A DNA stretch of 64,000 nt from Burkholderiales bacterium (lineage in GTDB: Bacteria; Pseudomonadota; Gammaproteobacteria; Burkholderiales; Burkholderiaceae_C), in contig JACRAY010000005.1 in the NCBI GenBank assembly GCA_016213325.1, forward strand, positions 186,001 to 250,000, read 5' to 3'. The position numbers were made by a program, and so were the translations under genes. Shown one piece after another: positions 23,899 to 33,061 of this stretch. How positions within the stretch are numbered: the stretch's first letter is position 1; the number at the start of each line of letters is the position of its first letter. The notes below the pieces were generated by a model. The model made no database searches and had not been told where the DNA came from. It worked only from the letters and a program-made list of their open reading frames with translations.

Positions 23899-24968
23899 GC
23901 CGCTTTGGCCAATCCCTTGTACTGGCGCTCCACCCACTGCCGGTAGCTGCCGCTGGTGACGGACTCCACCCAGTCGGCGTTGGCCAGGTACCACTCGATG
24001 GTGGCGCGGATGCCCTGCTCGAAAGCCACCGCGGGGCGCCAGTGCAATTCCGCTTCGATCTTGCGGTCGTCGATGGCGTAGCGGCGGTCGTGGCCGGGCC
24101 GGTCGGTCACGTGCTTCACCAACTGTGCATGCGGCGCGCCATGGGCCTGTGGACGCAGTTCATCCAGTACCGAGCAGATCGTGTGCACCACCTGCAGGTT
24201 GGTGCGTTCGGAACGCCCGCCGATGTTGTACGTCTCGCCCACGCGGCCGCGCTCGAGCACGGCTTCGAGCGCCGAGCAATGGTCGTCCACGAACAGCCAG
24301 TCACGCACCTGCTGTCCGTCGCCATACACCGGCAGCGGCAGGCCGCGCAGCGCGTTGTGGACCATCAGCGGGATCAGCTTTTCGGGGAACTGGCGCGGCC
24401 CGTAGTTGTTGGAGCAATTGGTGATGAGGGCGGGGAAGCCGTAGGTGTGGTGCCACGCGCGCACGAAGTGGTCCGACGCCGCCTTGGAAGCCGAATACGG
24501 GCTGTTCGGCTGGTAGGGGTGCGTCTCGCTGAAGGCCGCTGCATCGGGGGCCAGCGAGCCGAACACTTCGTCGGTGGACACGTGCACGAAGCGGAACGCG
24601 GCGGCGGCCCCAGCATCGAGCGCGCGCCAGTAGGCCAGCGCCTCCTGCAGCAGCCCCAGCGTGCCCATGACGTTGGTGCGCGCGAAGGCCAGCGGGTCGG
24701 CGATGGAGCGGTCCACGTGGCTTTCGGCCGCGAAGTTGACGATGGCGCGCGGCTTGTGTTCGGCCAGCAGCTTCGCCACCAGCGCTGCGTCGCCGATGTC
24801 GCCGCGGCAGAAGTGGTAGCGCGCGTCGCCCTGAACCGCCGCCAGGTTGCCCGGATGGCCCGCGTAAGTGAGCAGGTCCAGGTTCAGCAGCGGCTCCTGG
24901 GACTGCGCGAGCCAACGCAGTACGAAGGCCGAGCCGATGAACCCGCAACCCCCGGTTACTAGAATCAT
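23895..24968 (-). CDS. rmlB: dTDP-glucose 4,6-dehydratase RmlB
   Basis: 357 residues with the N-terminal Rossmann motif MILVTGGCGFIGSAF, catalytic STDEVFG, the YSASKAASDH Tyr-Lys pair and NCSNNYGPRQFPEKLIPL, all typical of RmlB. It converts dTDP-glucose to the 4-keto-6-deoxy sugar. First gene of rmlBDA; its promoter must lie in the short gap (27 nt) to the divergent glycosyltransferase or within that gene. Confidence 0.97.
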   Translation of the reverse strand: MILVTGGCGFIGSAFVLRWLAQSQEPLLNLDLLTYAGHPGNLAAVQGDARYHFCRGDIGDAALVAKLLAEHKPRAIVNFAAESHVDRSIADPLAFARTNVMGTLGLLQEALAYWRALDAGAAAAFRFVHVSTDEVFGSLAPDAAAFSETHPYQPNSPYSASKAASDHFVRAWHHTYGFPALITNCSNNYGPRQFPEKLIPLMVHNALRGLPLPVYGDGQQVRDWLFVDDHCSALEAVLERGRVGETYNIGGRSERTNLQVVHTICSVLDELRPQAHGAPHAQLVKHVTDRPGHDRRYAIDDRKIEAELHWRPAVAFEQGIRATIEWYLANADWVESVTSGSYRQWVERQYKGLAKAA

Positions 24969-24995
24969 GGGAAGTCCGTTTATCCAGAGCTGTAC

Positions 24996-25769
24996 TTGGT
25001 CCAACCCATTGTAAGTGCACACCCTCCAACGCCCCTCGTGAGCGTCTCGGTGGTGAGCCACGGGCAGCGCCAGATGGTGCAGGGGCTCCTGGGGCAGCTG
25101 GTGCAGCAGCGCGACCCGCGCGTGCGTGAGGTGATCGTCACGCACAACCTGCCCGCGCAGGCGCTGGCCGAGCCCGCCGGCGGGTGGCCTTTCCGCCTGG
25201 TCGAAATCTTCAACGAGCAGCCCGCGGGGTTCGCCGCCAACCACAACCGCGCGTTCGAAAGTGCCGCAGGCGAATTCTTCTGCGTGCTCAATCCCGACAT
25301 CGAACTCACAGACCCCGCCATCTGGCAGCGCCTGGTGGAAGCGGCCAGCAGCCCGGGCGTGGGTTGTGCCTACCCGCGCCTGGCCAACCCCGACGGCTCG
25401 CCGCAGGACCACGAGCGCGAGGCCGTCACGCCGCTGGCGCTGCTGCGCCGCCACCTGCTGCGCCGGCCGCAGCGCCACACCGACTGGGTGAGCGGCGCCT
25501 TCTGGCTGGTGCCGGCCGGCGTGTGGCGGCAACTGGGCGGGCTGGACGAAGGCTTCTTCATGTATTGCGAAGACACCGACTTCTGCCTGCGGCTGCAACT
25601 GGCCGGCCTGCACTTGCGGCGCGCCGACACCGAAGCGCGGCACGTCGCGGCACGCGCCAGCCGCAAGCCAGGCCTGCGCATGGCCCGGCATGTACGCAGC
25701 CTGTTGCGGCTGTGGCTCAGGCCGCCGTTATGGCGCTTCCTGGCCGGCCCGGCAAAAGCTCGACAATAG
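24996..25769 (+). CDS. Family 2 glycosyltransferase, rhamnosyltransferase-like
   Basis: 257 residues if the TTG at 24996 is used; a GTG about 14 codons inside is also possible and no ATG is available, so the start is uncertain. GT-A motifs: VSVSVVSHGQ at the start of the fold, LNPDIEL as the metal-binding NPD/DXD site, and EDTDFCLRLQLAG with the predicted base region. Closest by eye to WbbL-type rhamnosyltransferases, in line with the divergent rmlBDA genes. It probably adds rhamnose to a lipid-linked glycan at the inner membrane. Six nucleotides separate it from the WecA-like gene. Confidence 0.85.
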   Translation: MVQPIVSAHPPTPLVSVSVVSHGQRQMVQGLLGQLVQQRDPRVREVIVTHNLPAQALAEPAGGWPFRLVEIFNEQPAGFAANHNRAFESAAGEFFCVLNPDIELTDPAIWQRLVEAASSPGVGCAYPRLANPDGSPQDHEREAVTPLALLRRHLLRRPQRHTDWVSGAFWLVPAGVWRQLGGLDEGFFMYCEDTDFCLRLQLAGLHLRRADTEARHVAARASRKPGLRMARHVRSLLRLWLRPPLWRFLAGPAKARQ

Positions 25770-25775
25770 CGGCCG

Positions 25776-26885
25776 ATGCTGTTCCTGCTGATCCTTTGCT
25801 GCGCCACGGCTTTCGTGGCCACGGCCATGCTGGTGCGCTATGCCCGCGAGCACGCGGGCCGCTACGGCACCGAGGTTCCGCAGCGCTTCCACACCGGCGA
25901 CGTGCCGCGCCTGGGCGGCGTCGCCATGCTGATGGCGTGCACCGTCGGCTGGGTCTGGATGGTGTTGTCGGACCGGTTCCGCCTGCCCAACCAGATCCGC
26001 ATCGACCTGCTGGCCGCAGTATCGCTGTGGCTCGCCACGGCGATACCGGTGGTGGGCGGCATCGCCGAGGACCTGACGCAGCGCCTGCCCGCCCGCTACC
26101 GCCTGCTTCTGACCGTGTGCGCCGCCGTGCTGGCCGTGGGCATGCTCGACCTGTGGGTGCCGCGCCTGGGCTGGGCGCCGCTGGACGCGTGGTGGGCCGC
26201 CACGCCGTGGCTGGGTGTGGCGCTGGCGGTGGTGGCCATCAGCGGGCTGCCGCACGCCTTCAACCTGATCGACGGCTACAACGGGCTGGCCGGGCTGGTG
26301 GCGCTGATCTGCTCGTTCGCCGTGGCCTATGTCGCCCTGCAGGTGGGCGACCGGCAGCTCGCCGGCATGGTGCTGGCGCTGGCCGGCGGCACGGCGGGCT
26401 TCCTGCTGTGGAACTACCCGCGCGGCCTGATCTTCGCGGGCGACGGCGGCGCCTACCTGTGGGGCGTGGTCATCGCGGTGGCCACCGTGCAGCTGGTGAT
26501 GCGCTACCCGCAGGTGTCGCCGTGGTTCCCGGTGCTGCTGCTGATCTACCCGGTGTGGGAGACGCTGTTTTCCATCTGGCGCAAGCTGGTGCGCGGCCAG
26601 TCGCCCGGCGTGGCCGACGCGCTGCACTTCCACCAGCTGATCTACCGGCGCATCGTGCGCGAGGTGTTCCACGACGACGAGGCGCGCCGCATGCTGATGC
26701 GCAACAACCGCACTTCGCCGTACCTGTGGGGCTTCACGCTGCTGACCGTGGTGCCGGCAGTCCTGTTCTGGCACAACACCGCGGTGCTGGTGGCCTTCAC
26801 TGCGCTGTTCGTGGTGAGCTACGTCTGGGTGTACGTGAGCATCGTGCGGTTCCGCTCGCCCCGGTGGTTGAAACTGCGGCAGTAA
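25776..26885 (+). CDS. WecA/MraY-family polyprenyl-phosphate sugar-phosphate transferase
   Basis: 369 residues with about ten membrane helices. Diagnostic cytoplasmic-loop motifs: RLGGVAML, GGIAEDLTQRLP, NLIDGYNGLAG and FAGDGGAYLWG. Such enzymes move a UDP-sugar phosphate onto undecaprenyl phosphate to start O-antigen or capsule synthesis. With the neighbouring rhamnosyltransferase and rmlBDA it forms a small glycan locus. The exact sugar (GlcNAc or another) cannot be read from the sequence. Confidence 0.92.
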   Translation: MLFLLILCCATAFVATAMLVRYAREHAGRYGTEVPQRFHTGDVPRLGGVAMLMACTVGWVWMVLSDRFRLPNQIRIDLLAAVSLWLATAIPVVGGIAEDLTQRLPARYRLLLTVCAAVLAVGMLDLWVPRLGWAPLDAWWAATPWLGVALAVVAISGLPHAFNLIDGYNGLAGLVALICSFAVAYVALQVGDRQLAGMVLALAGGTAGFLLWNYPRGLIFAGDGGAYLWGVVIAVATVQLVMRYPQVSPWFPVLLLIYPVWETLFSIWRKLVRGQSPGVADALHFHQLIYRRIVREVFHDDEARRMLMRNNRTSPYLWGFTLLTVVPAVLFWHNTAVLVAFTALFVVSYVWVYVSIVRFRSPRWLKLRQ

Positions 26886-26989
26886 CAAGGCGTGAATATT
26901 AGCCACCCCGCGCGAATACTTGGATTCCCGGGTTGGGTTCTTCGGGGCACAACCGTAAACTCAGCTGTTCAGCCGCAGGGGATGTAACG

Positions 26990-29254
26990 ATGCCATTGGA
27001 ATCCTGGAGCGATTCGCAGATCCGCAACCAGCTCGACTACAACGAAGGGGCGGACGAGTACGAATGGAGCGGCAACACGATCACGTTTGCCTTCCCGACC
27101 TCAGCCGCCGCGATGTTCGCTTTCGACGAGTCGAACGACCCGGACCTGTCCGAGCTGGTCGGCTTCAGCCCGGTGCTGGATGCCGCCATGCAGAACCTGC
27201 TGCGCATCGCGTTGCAGCTCTGGGACGACCTGATCGCGCCGAACTTCAGCGAGATCACCAACGTCGCGAGCCTGAACGACGCGTTCGACGCCGACATCGA
27301 AATCGGCTTCACCGACACGGCCATCGAGTTCGCGCACGCCTACTTTCCCGATGCCGGGTCGCTCTGGCTCAGCAGCGACTACAACGACCCCGACGACGTC
27401 AACAACCTGCTGGCCGCGCCGGTGGGCAGTTACGGCTTCTCGACGTACGTGCACGAGCTGGGCCACGCGCTGGGCCTGGACCACCCGGGCGACTACAGCC
27501 AGGGGGGGCCGTTCTACTACCAGGACTCCACCGTCTACACGATCCTGTCGTATTACGGACCGGGCCTGTCGGGCTCCGAAGAAGTGGCCGACGCCGACTG
27601 GACCAACGGCGACGGCGTGCACGAGGTACAGACGCCGCAGCTGCACGACATCATGACGATCCAGTCGATGTACGGCGCATCGACCACCACGCGCACAGGG
27701 GCCACCACCTACGGCTTCAACAGCAACATCACCGGGCTCGTGAGCGCTGTGTTCGACTTCAGCATCAACGAGAACCCGATCGTCACGATCTTCGACTCGG
27801 GCGGCACCGACACGCTGGACCTGAGCGGCTGGACGAACAACAGCCAGATCACGCTGCTGTCGGGCGAGTTCTCGTCGGGCAACGGCATGACGAACAATAT
27901 CGCCATCGCCATGAGCGCCACCATCGAGAACGCGGTGGGCGGCGGCGGCAACGACGAGATCGTCGGCAACTCGTCGGCCAACCAGCTCACCGGCGGCGCA
28001 GGCAACGACAACATCCAGGGCGGCACCGGCAACGACACCCTCACGGGAGGCGCGGGCAACGACTACATGAACGGCGAGGCCGGCACCGACCTGGTGGTGC
28101 TGGGCGCGGACTATTCCACCTACACGATCACCCGCAACCAGCAAAACGGCGCGTGGACGCTGGTGTCGGCCTCCACCGGCACCGACACCGTGCTGGGCGT
28201 GGAGAGCTTCCAGTTCACCGACGGCACGCGCAGCGCCGACCAGTTGCTGCCGTCGGACACCACGGCGCCGACGCTCGCCAACGTGACGCCGGCCGACGGG
28301 TCCGCCAGCGTCGCCACCAACACCAACTTCGTCTTCAGCTTCAGCGAAGTGGTACTGGCCGGCACGGGCGACATCATCATCTACCGCGGCAACGGCATGG
28401 CGGTGGCGACGATTTCGGTCACCGACACCAGCCAGGTGACCTTCGACGGCACCACGGTGACGCTGAATCCCGGCGCCAGCCTCGACCCCGCGACCGCGTA
28501 CTACATCAACATCCCTGCAGGTGCCATCGAGGACGCTGCGGGCAACGACTACGCCGGTATCACCAGCCAGACGGCGCTCAACTTCACGACAGCGTCCAGC
28601 GTCATCACCGGCACCTCGGGCGCCGACACGCTCGAAGGCACTGAGTCGGCCGAGACGATCAATGCGCTGGCCGGCAACGACACGGTGCAGGGCAAGGGCG
28701 GCAACGACATCATCGACGGCGGCACCGGCATCGACACCGCCGTGTTCAGCGGCGTGCGTTCGGCCTATGCGCTCACGGTGGGCGCCTCCATCACCGTCGA
28801 CCACCAGGGCGGCGCGGACGGCTCCGACACGCTCGACGGCATCGAGCGCCTGCAGTTCTCCAACATCAACCTGGCATTCGACATCGACGGCAACGCCGGC
28901 ATGGTGGCGCGCATCCTGGGCGCGGTGTTCGGGCCTGCGGCCGTGCAGCAGGAGGCATGGGTCGGCATCGGACTGGACCTGGCCGACGGCGGCATGTCGT
29001 ACGCGGCACTCACCGACCTGGCGCTGGACCTCGTGCTCGGGGCGTCGCCGACGAACGCTCAGGTGGTCACGCTGCTGTACACCAACGTGATCGGGCATGC
29101 GCCCGATGCAGCGGCACTGGCGCTGTACACGGGCTGGCTGCAGGCGGGCCACGGCACGCAGGCCGGGCTTGGCGTGCTGGCGGCCGAGACCGGCGAGAAC
29201 GCGTCGAACATCGGGCTGACTGGCTTCGTCACGGCAGGGCTGGAGTACCTCTGA
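26990..29254 (+). CDS. Serralysin-like RTX protein with Ig-like and DUF4214-type C-terminal domains
   Basis: 754 residues, no signal peptide, rich in Asp, Gly, Asn and Thr: a type I secretion profile. The metalloprotease domain has the zinc motif HELGHALGLDHPG (about residue 160). The Met-turn region reads TILSYYGPG, with Leu where serralysins have Met. A first RTX block (GGAGNDNIQGGTGNDTLTGG) follows, then an SbsA-like Ig domain beginning DTTAPTLANVTPADGS, a second RTX block, and a C-terminal region (VARILGAVFGP to GLEYL) like DUF4214. No T1SS genes adjoin it. ATG 26990 was chosen over an upstream in-frame start because family sequence begins there. Function as active protease is likely but unproven. 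Confidence 0.87.
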   Translation: MPLESWSDSQIRNQLDYNEGADEYEWSGNTITFAFPTSAAAMFAFDESNDPDLSELVGFSPVLDAAMQNLLRIALQLWDDLIAPNFSEITNVASLNDAFDADIEIGFTDTAIEFAHAYFPDAGSLWLSSDYNDPDDVNNLLAAPVGSYGFSTYVHELGHALGLDHPGDYSQGGPFYYQDSTVYTILSYYGPGLSGSEEVADADWTNGDGVHEVQTPQLHDIMTIQSMYGASTTTRTGATTYGFNSNITGLVSAVFDFSINENPIVTIFDSGGTDTLDLSGWTNNSQITLLSGEFSSGNGMTNNIAIAMSATIENAVGGGGNDEIVGNSSANQLTGGAGNDNIQGGTGNDTLTGGAGNDYMNGEAGTDLVVLGADYSTYTITRNQQNGAWTLVSASTGTDTVLGVESFQFTDGTRSADQLLPSDTTAPTLANVTPADGSASVATNTNFVFSFSEVVLAGTGDIIIYRGNGMAVATISVTDTSQVTFDGTTVTLNPGASLDPATAYYINIPAGAIEDAAGNDYAGITSQTALNFTTASSVITGTSGADTLEGTESAETINALAGNDTVQGKGGNDIIDGGTGIDTAVFSGVRSAYALTVGASITVDHQGGADGSDTLDGIERLQFSNINLAFDIDGNAGMVARILGAVFGPAAVQQEAWVGIGLDLADGGMSYAALTDLALDLVLGASPTNAQVVTLLYTNVIGHAPDAAALALYTGWLQAGHGTQAGLGVLAAETGENASNIGLTGFVTAGLEYL

Positions 29255-29260
29255 CGCCCC

Positions 29261-29331
29261 GTCATTCCCGCGAAGGCGGCAATCCATGGCATCCGGAAGC
29301 TATGGATCCCCGCCTTCGCGGGGATGAAGTC
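29261..29331. repeat. Palindromic intergenic repeat (REP-like)
   Basis: The arms CATTCCCGCGAAGGCGG and the later CCGCCTTCGCGGGGATG pair around a centre containing CATGGC and GCTATGG. This TCATTCCCGCGAAGGCGG-type sequence is a widespread palindromic repeat in proteobacteria. It follows the RTX stop codon by 7 nt and may double as its terminator. Confidence 0.85.
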
Positions 29332-29388
29332 ACTCAAGGGATTCCCCCGGCTTGCCCTAATTCACCGGATCGTTAACAGTTGACGGGT

Positions 29389-30411
29389 ATGCAGTGGCCT
29401 GCCCGATTCGACGACGTCCAGCAGCTCGAGGAGGTCATGAGCCGGCCTTCGCCTGCGCTCGAAGCCGCCCTGGCGCGCGTGCCCGGCGACCTGATGGTGC
29501 TGGGCGTGGGCGGCAAGATGGGGCCTACTCTGGCGCGCATGGCCAAGCGGGCATCGCCCGAGCGCCGGGTGATCGGCGTGGCGCGGTTTTCCGAATCGGG
29601 CCTCAGCGACAAGCTGCAGGGGCAGGGCATCGAGTGCATCGAAGCCGACCTGCTGTCGCGCGAAGCGCTGGCCGGGCTGCCCGACGCGCCCAACATCGTC
29701 TTCATGGCGGGCCGCAAGTTCGGCTCCACCGGCAGCGAATGGCTCACCTGGGCCATGAACGCCCACGTGCCGGCGCTGGTAGCCGAGCGTTTTGCGCGCT
29801 CGCGCATCGTCTCGTTCTCCACGGCTTGCGTGTATCCCTTCGTGAGCACAGCGGGGCCGGGTGCGCCGGAGAGCCTGCCGCCGACCGCACCCTCGGGTGA
29901 ATACGCCAATTCGTGCGTCGCTCGCGAGCGCATGTTCCAGCACTTTTCGCACCAGTACGGCACGCCGGGCCGGCTGCTGCGGCTGTCGTACGCGATCGAC
30001 ATGCGCTACGGCGTGTTGCACGACGTGGCGCGCAAGGTGCTGCAGCGCGAGCCCATCGATCTCGCCATGGGCCATGCCAACGTCATCTGGCAGGGTGAGG
30101 CCAACGACTGGTCGCTGCGTGCGCTGGCCCATTGCGAGACGCCGGCATCGCCGCTCAACATCAGCGGCCCGCGCGTGAGCATCCGCGAAGCCGCGCTGGC
30201 CTTCGGCCAACGCCTCGGCATCGAGCCGGTGCTGACGGGCAGCGAAGACAGCAGCGCCTGGCTGGTCGACTGCAGCGAGGCCTTCCGCCTGTTCGGTGAG
30301 CCCCAGGTCACGCTGGAACGCATGGTCGACTGGACCGCCGACTGGCTGCAGCGCGGCGGTGCGAGCCTGGGCAAGCCCACGCACTACGAAGCGCGCGATG
30401 GGAAGTACTGA
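29389..30411 (+). CDS. NAD-dependent epimerase/dehydratase family protein
   Basis: 340 residues. Rossmann-type N-terminus with MVLGVGGKMGPTLARMA near residue 37 and a short-chain reductase body (SFSTACVYPF, GPRVSIREAALAFG). The usual YxxxK is not obvious, so it is a distant member. ATG 29389 is chosen because the following LEEVMSRPSPALEAAL belongs to the family; a TTG nine bases upstream is the alternative. First gene of an operon whose later members are a DHDPS-like lyase, a Tct transporter, a TIM-barrel protein and an enolase-superfamily enzyme; a sugar or sugar-acid oxidoreductase is likely. Confidence 0.8.
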   Translation: MQWPARFDDVQQLEEVMSRPSPALEAALARVPGDLMVLGVGGKMGPTLARMAKRASPERRVIGVARFSESGLSDKLQGQGIECIEADLLSREALAGLPDAPNIVFMAGRKFGSTGSEWLTWAMNAHVPALVAERFARSRIVSFSTACVYPFVSTAGPGAPESLPPTAPSGEYANSCVARERMFQHFSHQYGTPGRLLRLSYAIDMRYGVLHDVARKVLQREPIDLAMGHANVIWQGEANDWSLRALAHCETPASPLNISGPRVSIREAALAFGQRLGIEPVLTGSEDSSAWLVDCSEAFRLFGEPQVTLERMVDWTADWLQRGGASLGKPTHYEARDGKY

Positions 30412-31478
30412 TGCACTGGTCCGACCTTCCCGCCGAACCGCTGGCCGTGCTGCGCCGCGGCGCCGTGATACCCGCCCACCTGCTGGCACTGGATGCCGGG
30501 CGGCGCCTCGATGAGCGCCGCCAGCGCGCGCTGACCCGCTACTACCTCGACGCGGGCTCGGGCGGCGTGGCGGTCGGCGTCCATTCCACGCAGTTCGCCA
30601 TCCGCGACGTCGGCCTGTACCAGCCGGTGCTCGAACTCGCGATGCAGGTCGCGAGGGACTGGGAGCCGCTGGGCGGGCGCCGCCCGCTCTTCATGGTGGC
30701 CGGGCTGGCCGGGCGCACGCAGCAGGCTGTGAGTGAAGCCAAGCTGGCGCAGGGCCTCGGCTACCACGCTGTCCTGCTCAGCCTGGCTGCGATGAAAGGC
30801 GCCGGCGAGGACGAGTTGATTGCACACTGCCGCGCGGTGGCCGACGTGATGCCGCTGGTGGGCTTCTACCTGCAACCGGCCGTGGGCGGCATCCACCTGC
30901 CGGCTTCGTTCTGGCAGCGCTTTGCCGCCATCGACAACGTGGTGGCGATCAAGATGGCGCCCTTCAACCGCTACCGCACGCTCGACGTGATCCGCGGCGT
31001 GGTCGCGGCGGGCGCCGAGCAGCGCATCACGCTGTACACCGGCAACGACGACCACATCGTGGGGGACCTGATGGCGCCCTTTACCCTGGTGCGCGACGGC
31101 GAGCCGGTCACCGTACGCATCAAGGGCGGGCTGCTTGGGCATTGGAGCGTGTGGACGCGCGCGGCGGTGCAACTGCTCGAGCGCATCCACGCCGCCGTCG
31201 ATGCCGGGCCGGTGCCGCCGGACCTGCTGGCCCTGGACGCGCAAGTCACCGACTGCAACGCCGCGCTGTTCGACGTGGCGCACGACTTCCACGGCTGCAT
31301 CGCCGGCTGCCACGAGGTGCTGCGCCGCCAGGGCCTGCTGCTGGGCACCTGGTGCCTGGACCCGGCCGAAGGCCTGGGCGAAGGCCAGGCCGCGGAGCTG
31401 GCGCGCGTGGGCAGGGACTATCCCCATTTGACCGACGACGCCTTCGTGCAGGAGCATAGTGCGCGCTGGCTCGGTTGA
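30411..31478 (+). CDS. Dihydrodipicolinate synthase/N-acetylneuraminate lyase family protein
   Basis: 355 residues, TIM-barrel class I aldolase family. The Schiff-base lysine is in VVAIKMAPFNRY and the catalytic tyrosine in PLVGFYLQPAVGG. It is longer than typical DapA (about 290) through C-terminal extension, and is not in a lysine biosynthesis context. The start codon overlaps the previous stop (TGATG). Family members in such operons cleave or dehydrate 2-keto-3-deoxy sugar acids; the substrate here is unknown. Confidence 0.87.
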   Translation: MHWSDLPAEPLAVLRRGAVIPAHLLALDAGRRLDERRQRALTRYYLDAGSGGVAVGVHSTQFAIRDVGLYQPVLELAMQVARDWEPLGGRRPLFMVAGLAGRTQQAVSEAKLAQGLGYHAVLLSLAAMKGAGEDELIAHCRAVADVMPLVGFYLQPAVGGIHLPASFWQRFAAIDNVVAIKMAPFNRYRTLDVIRGVVAAGAEQRITLYTGNDDHIVGDLMAPFTLVRDGEPVTVRIKGGLLGHWSVWTRAAVQLLERIHAAVDAGPVPPDLLALDAQVTDCNAALFDVAHDFHGCIAGCHEVLRRQGLLLGTWCLDPAEGLGEGQAAELARVGRDYPHLTDDAFVQEHSARWLG

Positions 31479-31529
31479 CAGGCAGTTGGCTTTAATTAAC
31501 CATTTAGAGAATTAAACAGGAGACCCACC

Positions 31530-32528
31530 ATGCACAAGCGCCATTTCCTCCTTGCCACCCTCGCGCTGGCCATCGCCGCGCCGGCCGCCGCCCAGCAATG
31601 GAAGCCGGCCAAGCCGATCAACCTGATCGTGCCGTGGGCCGCCGGCGGCTCCACCGACCAGGTGACGCGCGTGACCGCGGCCGAGCTGGAGAAGGTGCTG
31701 GGCCAGAAGATCATCATCGTCAACCAGCCGGGCGCCTCCGGCTCCATCGGCACCAAGAACGCCTGGGAGGCACCCAAGGACGGCTACACCTGGGCCGCGG
31801 GCGCCGCACAGGACCTGGGCGTGTACCAATCGCTCGGCATGCTGGACGTGCCGGCGAAAGACTGGCACCTGTTCCTGAGCGTCGCCAACATCCCCGTCGT
31901 GGGCGTGAACCCGTCCACGCCGTACCAGACCATCGGCCAGCTGCTCGACGCCATGAAGGCCAAGCCGGGCGAGATCAAGGTGGCGACCGCGGGCGTCACC
32001 TCGGGCGGCCACAACGCCATGGAGGCCATCTCGCGCGCCACCGGCGTCAAGTACCGCCACGTCACCTACGACGGCGGCAACCCGGCGGTGGTCGCCACCG
32101 TGTCCGGCGAAACCGAAGTCACCACGCAGCTCGCCGTGGAGCAGGCCGAGATGATCCGCGGCAAGCGCATCCGCCCGCTGGCCACCGTGTCGGACCGCGC
32201 GATCGAGATCGAGGGCTTCGGCTCCATCCCGCCGATCAGCGGCGCCATCCCGGGCTTCAAGGCCCCGGCCAACTACTTCGGCATCTTCATCCCCAAGGGC
32301 GTTCCGGCCGACGTGGTGGCGACCGTGCAGAAGGTATGGACCGAGAACATCGCCAACAACGCCGCCATCAAGGCCTACGCGGTGAACCGCGGCGCCCTGT
32401 TCGCGCCGGTCGCGGGGGACGCCGCACTGGCCGCCGCCATGCCGGCGATCCAGGCCAATGCCTGGCTGCTGCACTCCACCGGCAAGACCAAGGTAGCGCC
32501 CGACACCGTGGGCATCGCCAAGCCTTGA
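31530..32528 (+). CDS. Tripartite tricarboxylate transporter substrate-binding protein (TctC family)
   Basis: 332 residues; signal peptide ends PAAAQ. The family motif region KPINLIVPWAAGGSTDQVTR and NQPGASGSIGT is clear. It is a periplasmic solute receptor for a TctABC secondary importer of carboxylates. A strong AGGAG lies before the ATG. The stop overlaps the tctB start (TTGA). TctC receptors are greatly expanded in Burkholderiales, but this one has its own membrane subunits. Confidence 0.95.
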   Translation: MHKRHFLLATLALAIAAPAAAQQWKPAKPINLIVPWAAGGSTDQVTRVTAAELEKVLGQKIIIVNQPGASGSIGTKNAWEAPKDGYTWAAGAAQDLGVYQSLGMLDVPAKDWHLFLSVANIPVVGVNPSTPYQTIGQLLDAMKAKPGEIKVATAGVTSGGHNAMEAISRATGVKYRHVTYDGGNPAVVATVSGETEVTTQLAVEQAEMIRGKRIRPLATVSDRAIEIEGFGSIPPISGAIPGFKAPANYFGIFIPKGVPADVVATVQKVWTENIANNAAIKAYAVNRGALFAPVAGDAALAAAMPAIQANAWLLHSTGKTKVAPDTVGIAKP

Positions 32529-33052
32529 GCATCGAAGCCGACCCCGCGGTCGAGGTATCCGCACGGGCCGACCTCGGGTCGGCCTGCGTGTGGATCGCCT
32601 TCGGGCTTGCGGTGGCGGTCGGTTCCTGGCGCATGGACCGGCTGGAGAACCTGCACATCAACAAGTACGAGATTCCCGGGCTGGTGCCCGGTTTGCTCGG
32701 CGCGGCGATCGTGGTACTGGGCATCGTGCTGGCGTTGCGTTCGGTGGCGCGCGGCGCGCTGCGGCCGGGCCAGGCGGCCGCCGAAGCCGCGCCCGGCGAG
32801 CGCAGCTACATGGCCCTGGTGCTGGGCGCCATGCTGCTGTATGCGCTGGTGCTGGTCGGCCACGGGCTGCCGTTCTGGCTGGTGACTGGTGCGTTCATCA
32901 CTGCCTTCATCTTCTTCTTCGACCGCGAGCGGCAGGCCGCACTGGGCCGAAGCACCGCACGCCAGCTGCTGCTGGCCGCCACCTGCGGCGTGGTGACGAG
33001 TGCCGTTGTGAGCCTGGCGTTCCAGGAAATCTTCTACGTGAGGCTGCCCTAG
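32525..33052 (+). CDS. Tripartite tricarboxylate transporter small membrane subunit (TctB family)
   Basis: 175 residues, four predicted membrane helices, typical size and order for TctB. I use the TTG at 32525, which overlaps the tctC stop as TTGA; no ATG is available before the first helix. It sits between the receptor and the 12-helix TctA. Assignment rests on topology and synteny. Confidence 0.88.
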   Translation: MSIEADPAVEVSARADLGSACVWIAFGLAVAVGSWRMDRLENLHINKYEIPGLVPGLLGAAIVVLGIVLALRSVARGALRPGQAAAEAAPGERSYMALVLGAMLLYALVLVGHGLPFWLVTGAFITAFIFFFDRERQAALGRSTARQLLLAATCGVVTSAVVSLAFQEIFYVRLP

Positions 33053-33061
33053 GCGCAAAGC

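Noticed and set aside
31470..31529. Sigma-70 promoter before tctC (TTGACA at 31475)
   Set aside because: No acceptable -10 box at 16-18 nt; the AT-rich stretch alone is not enough.
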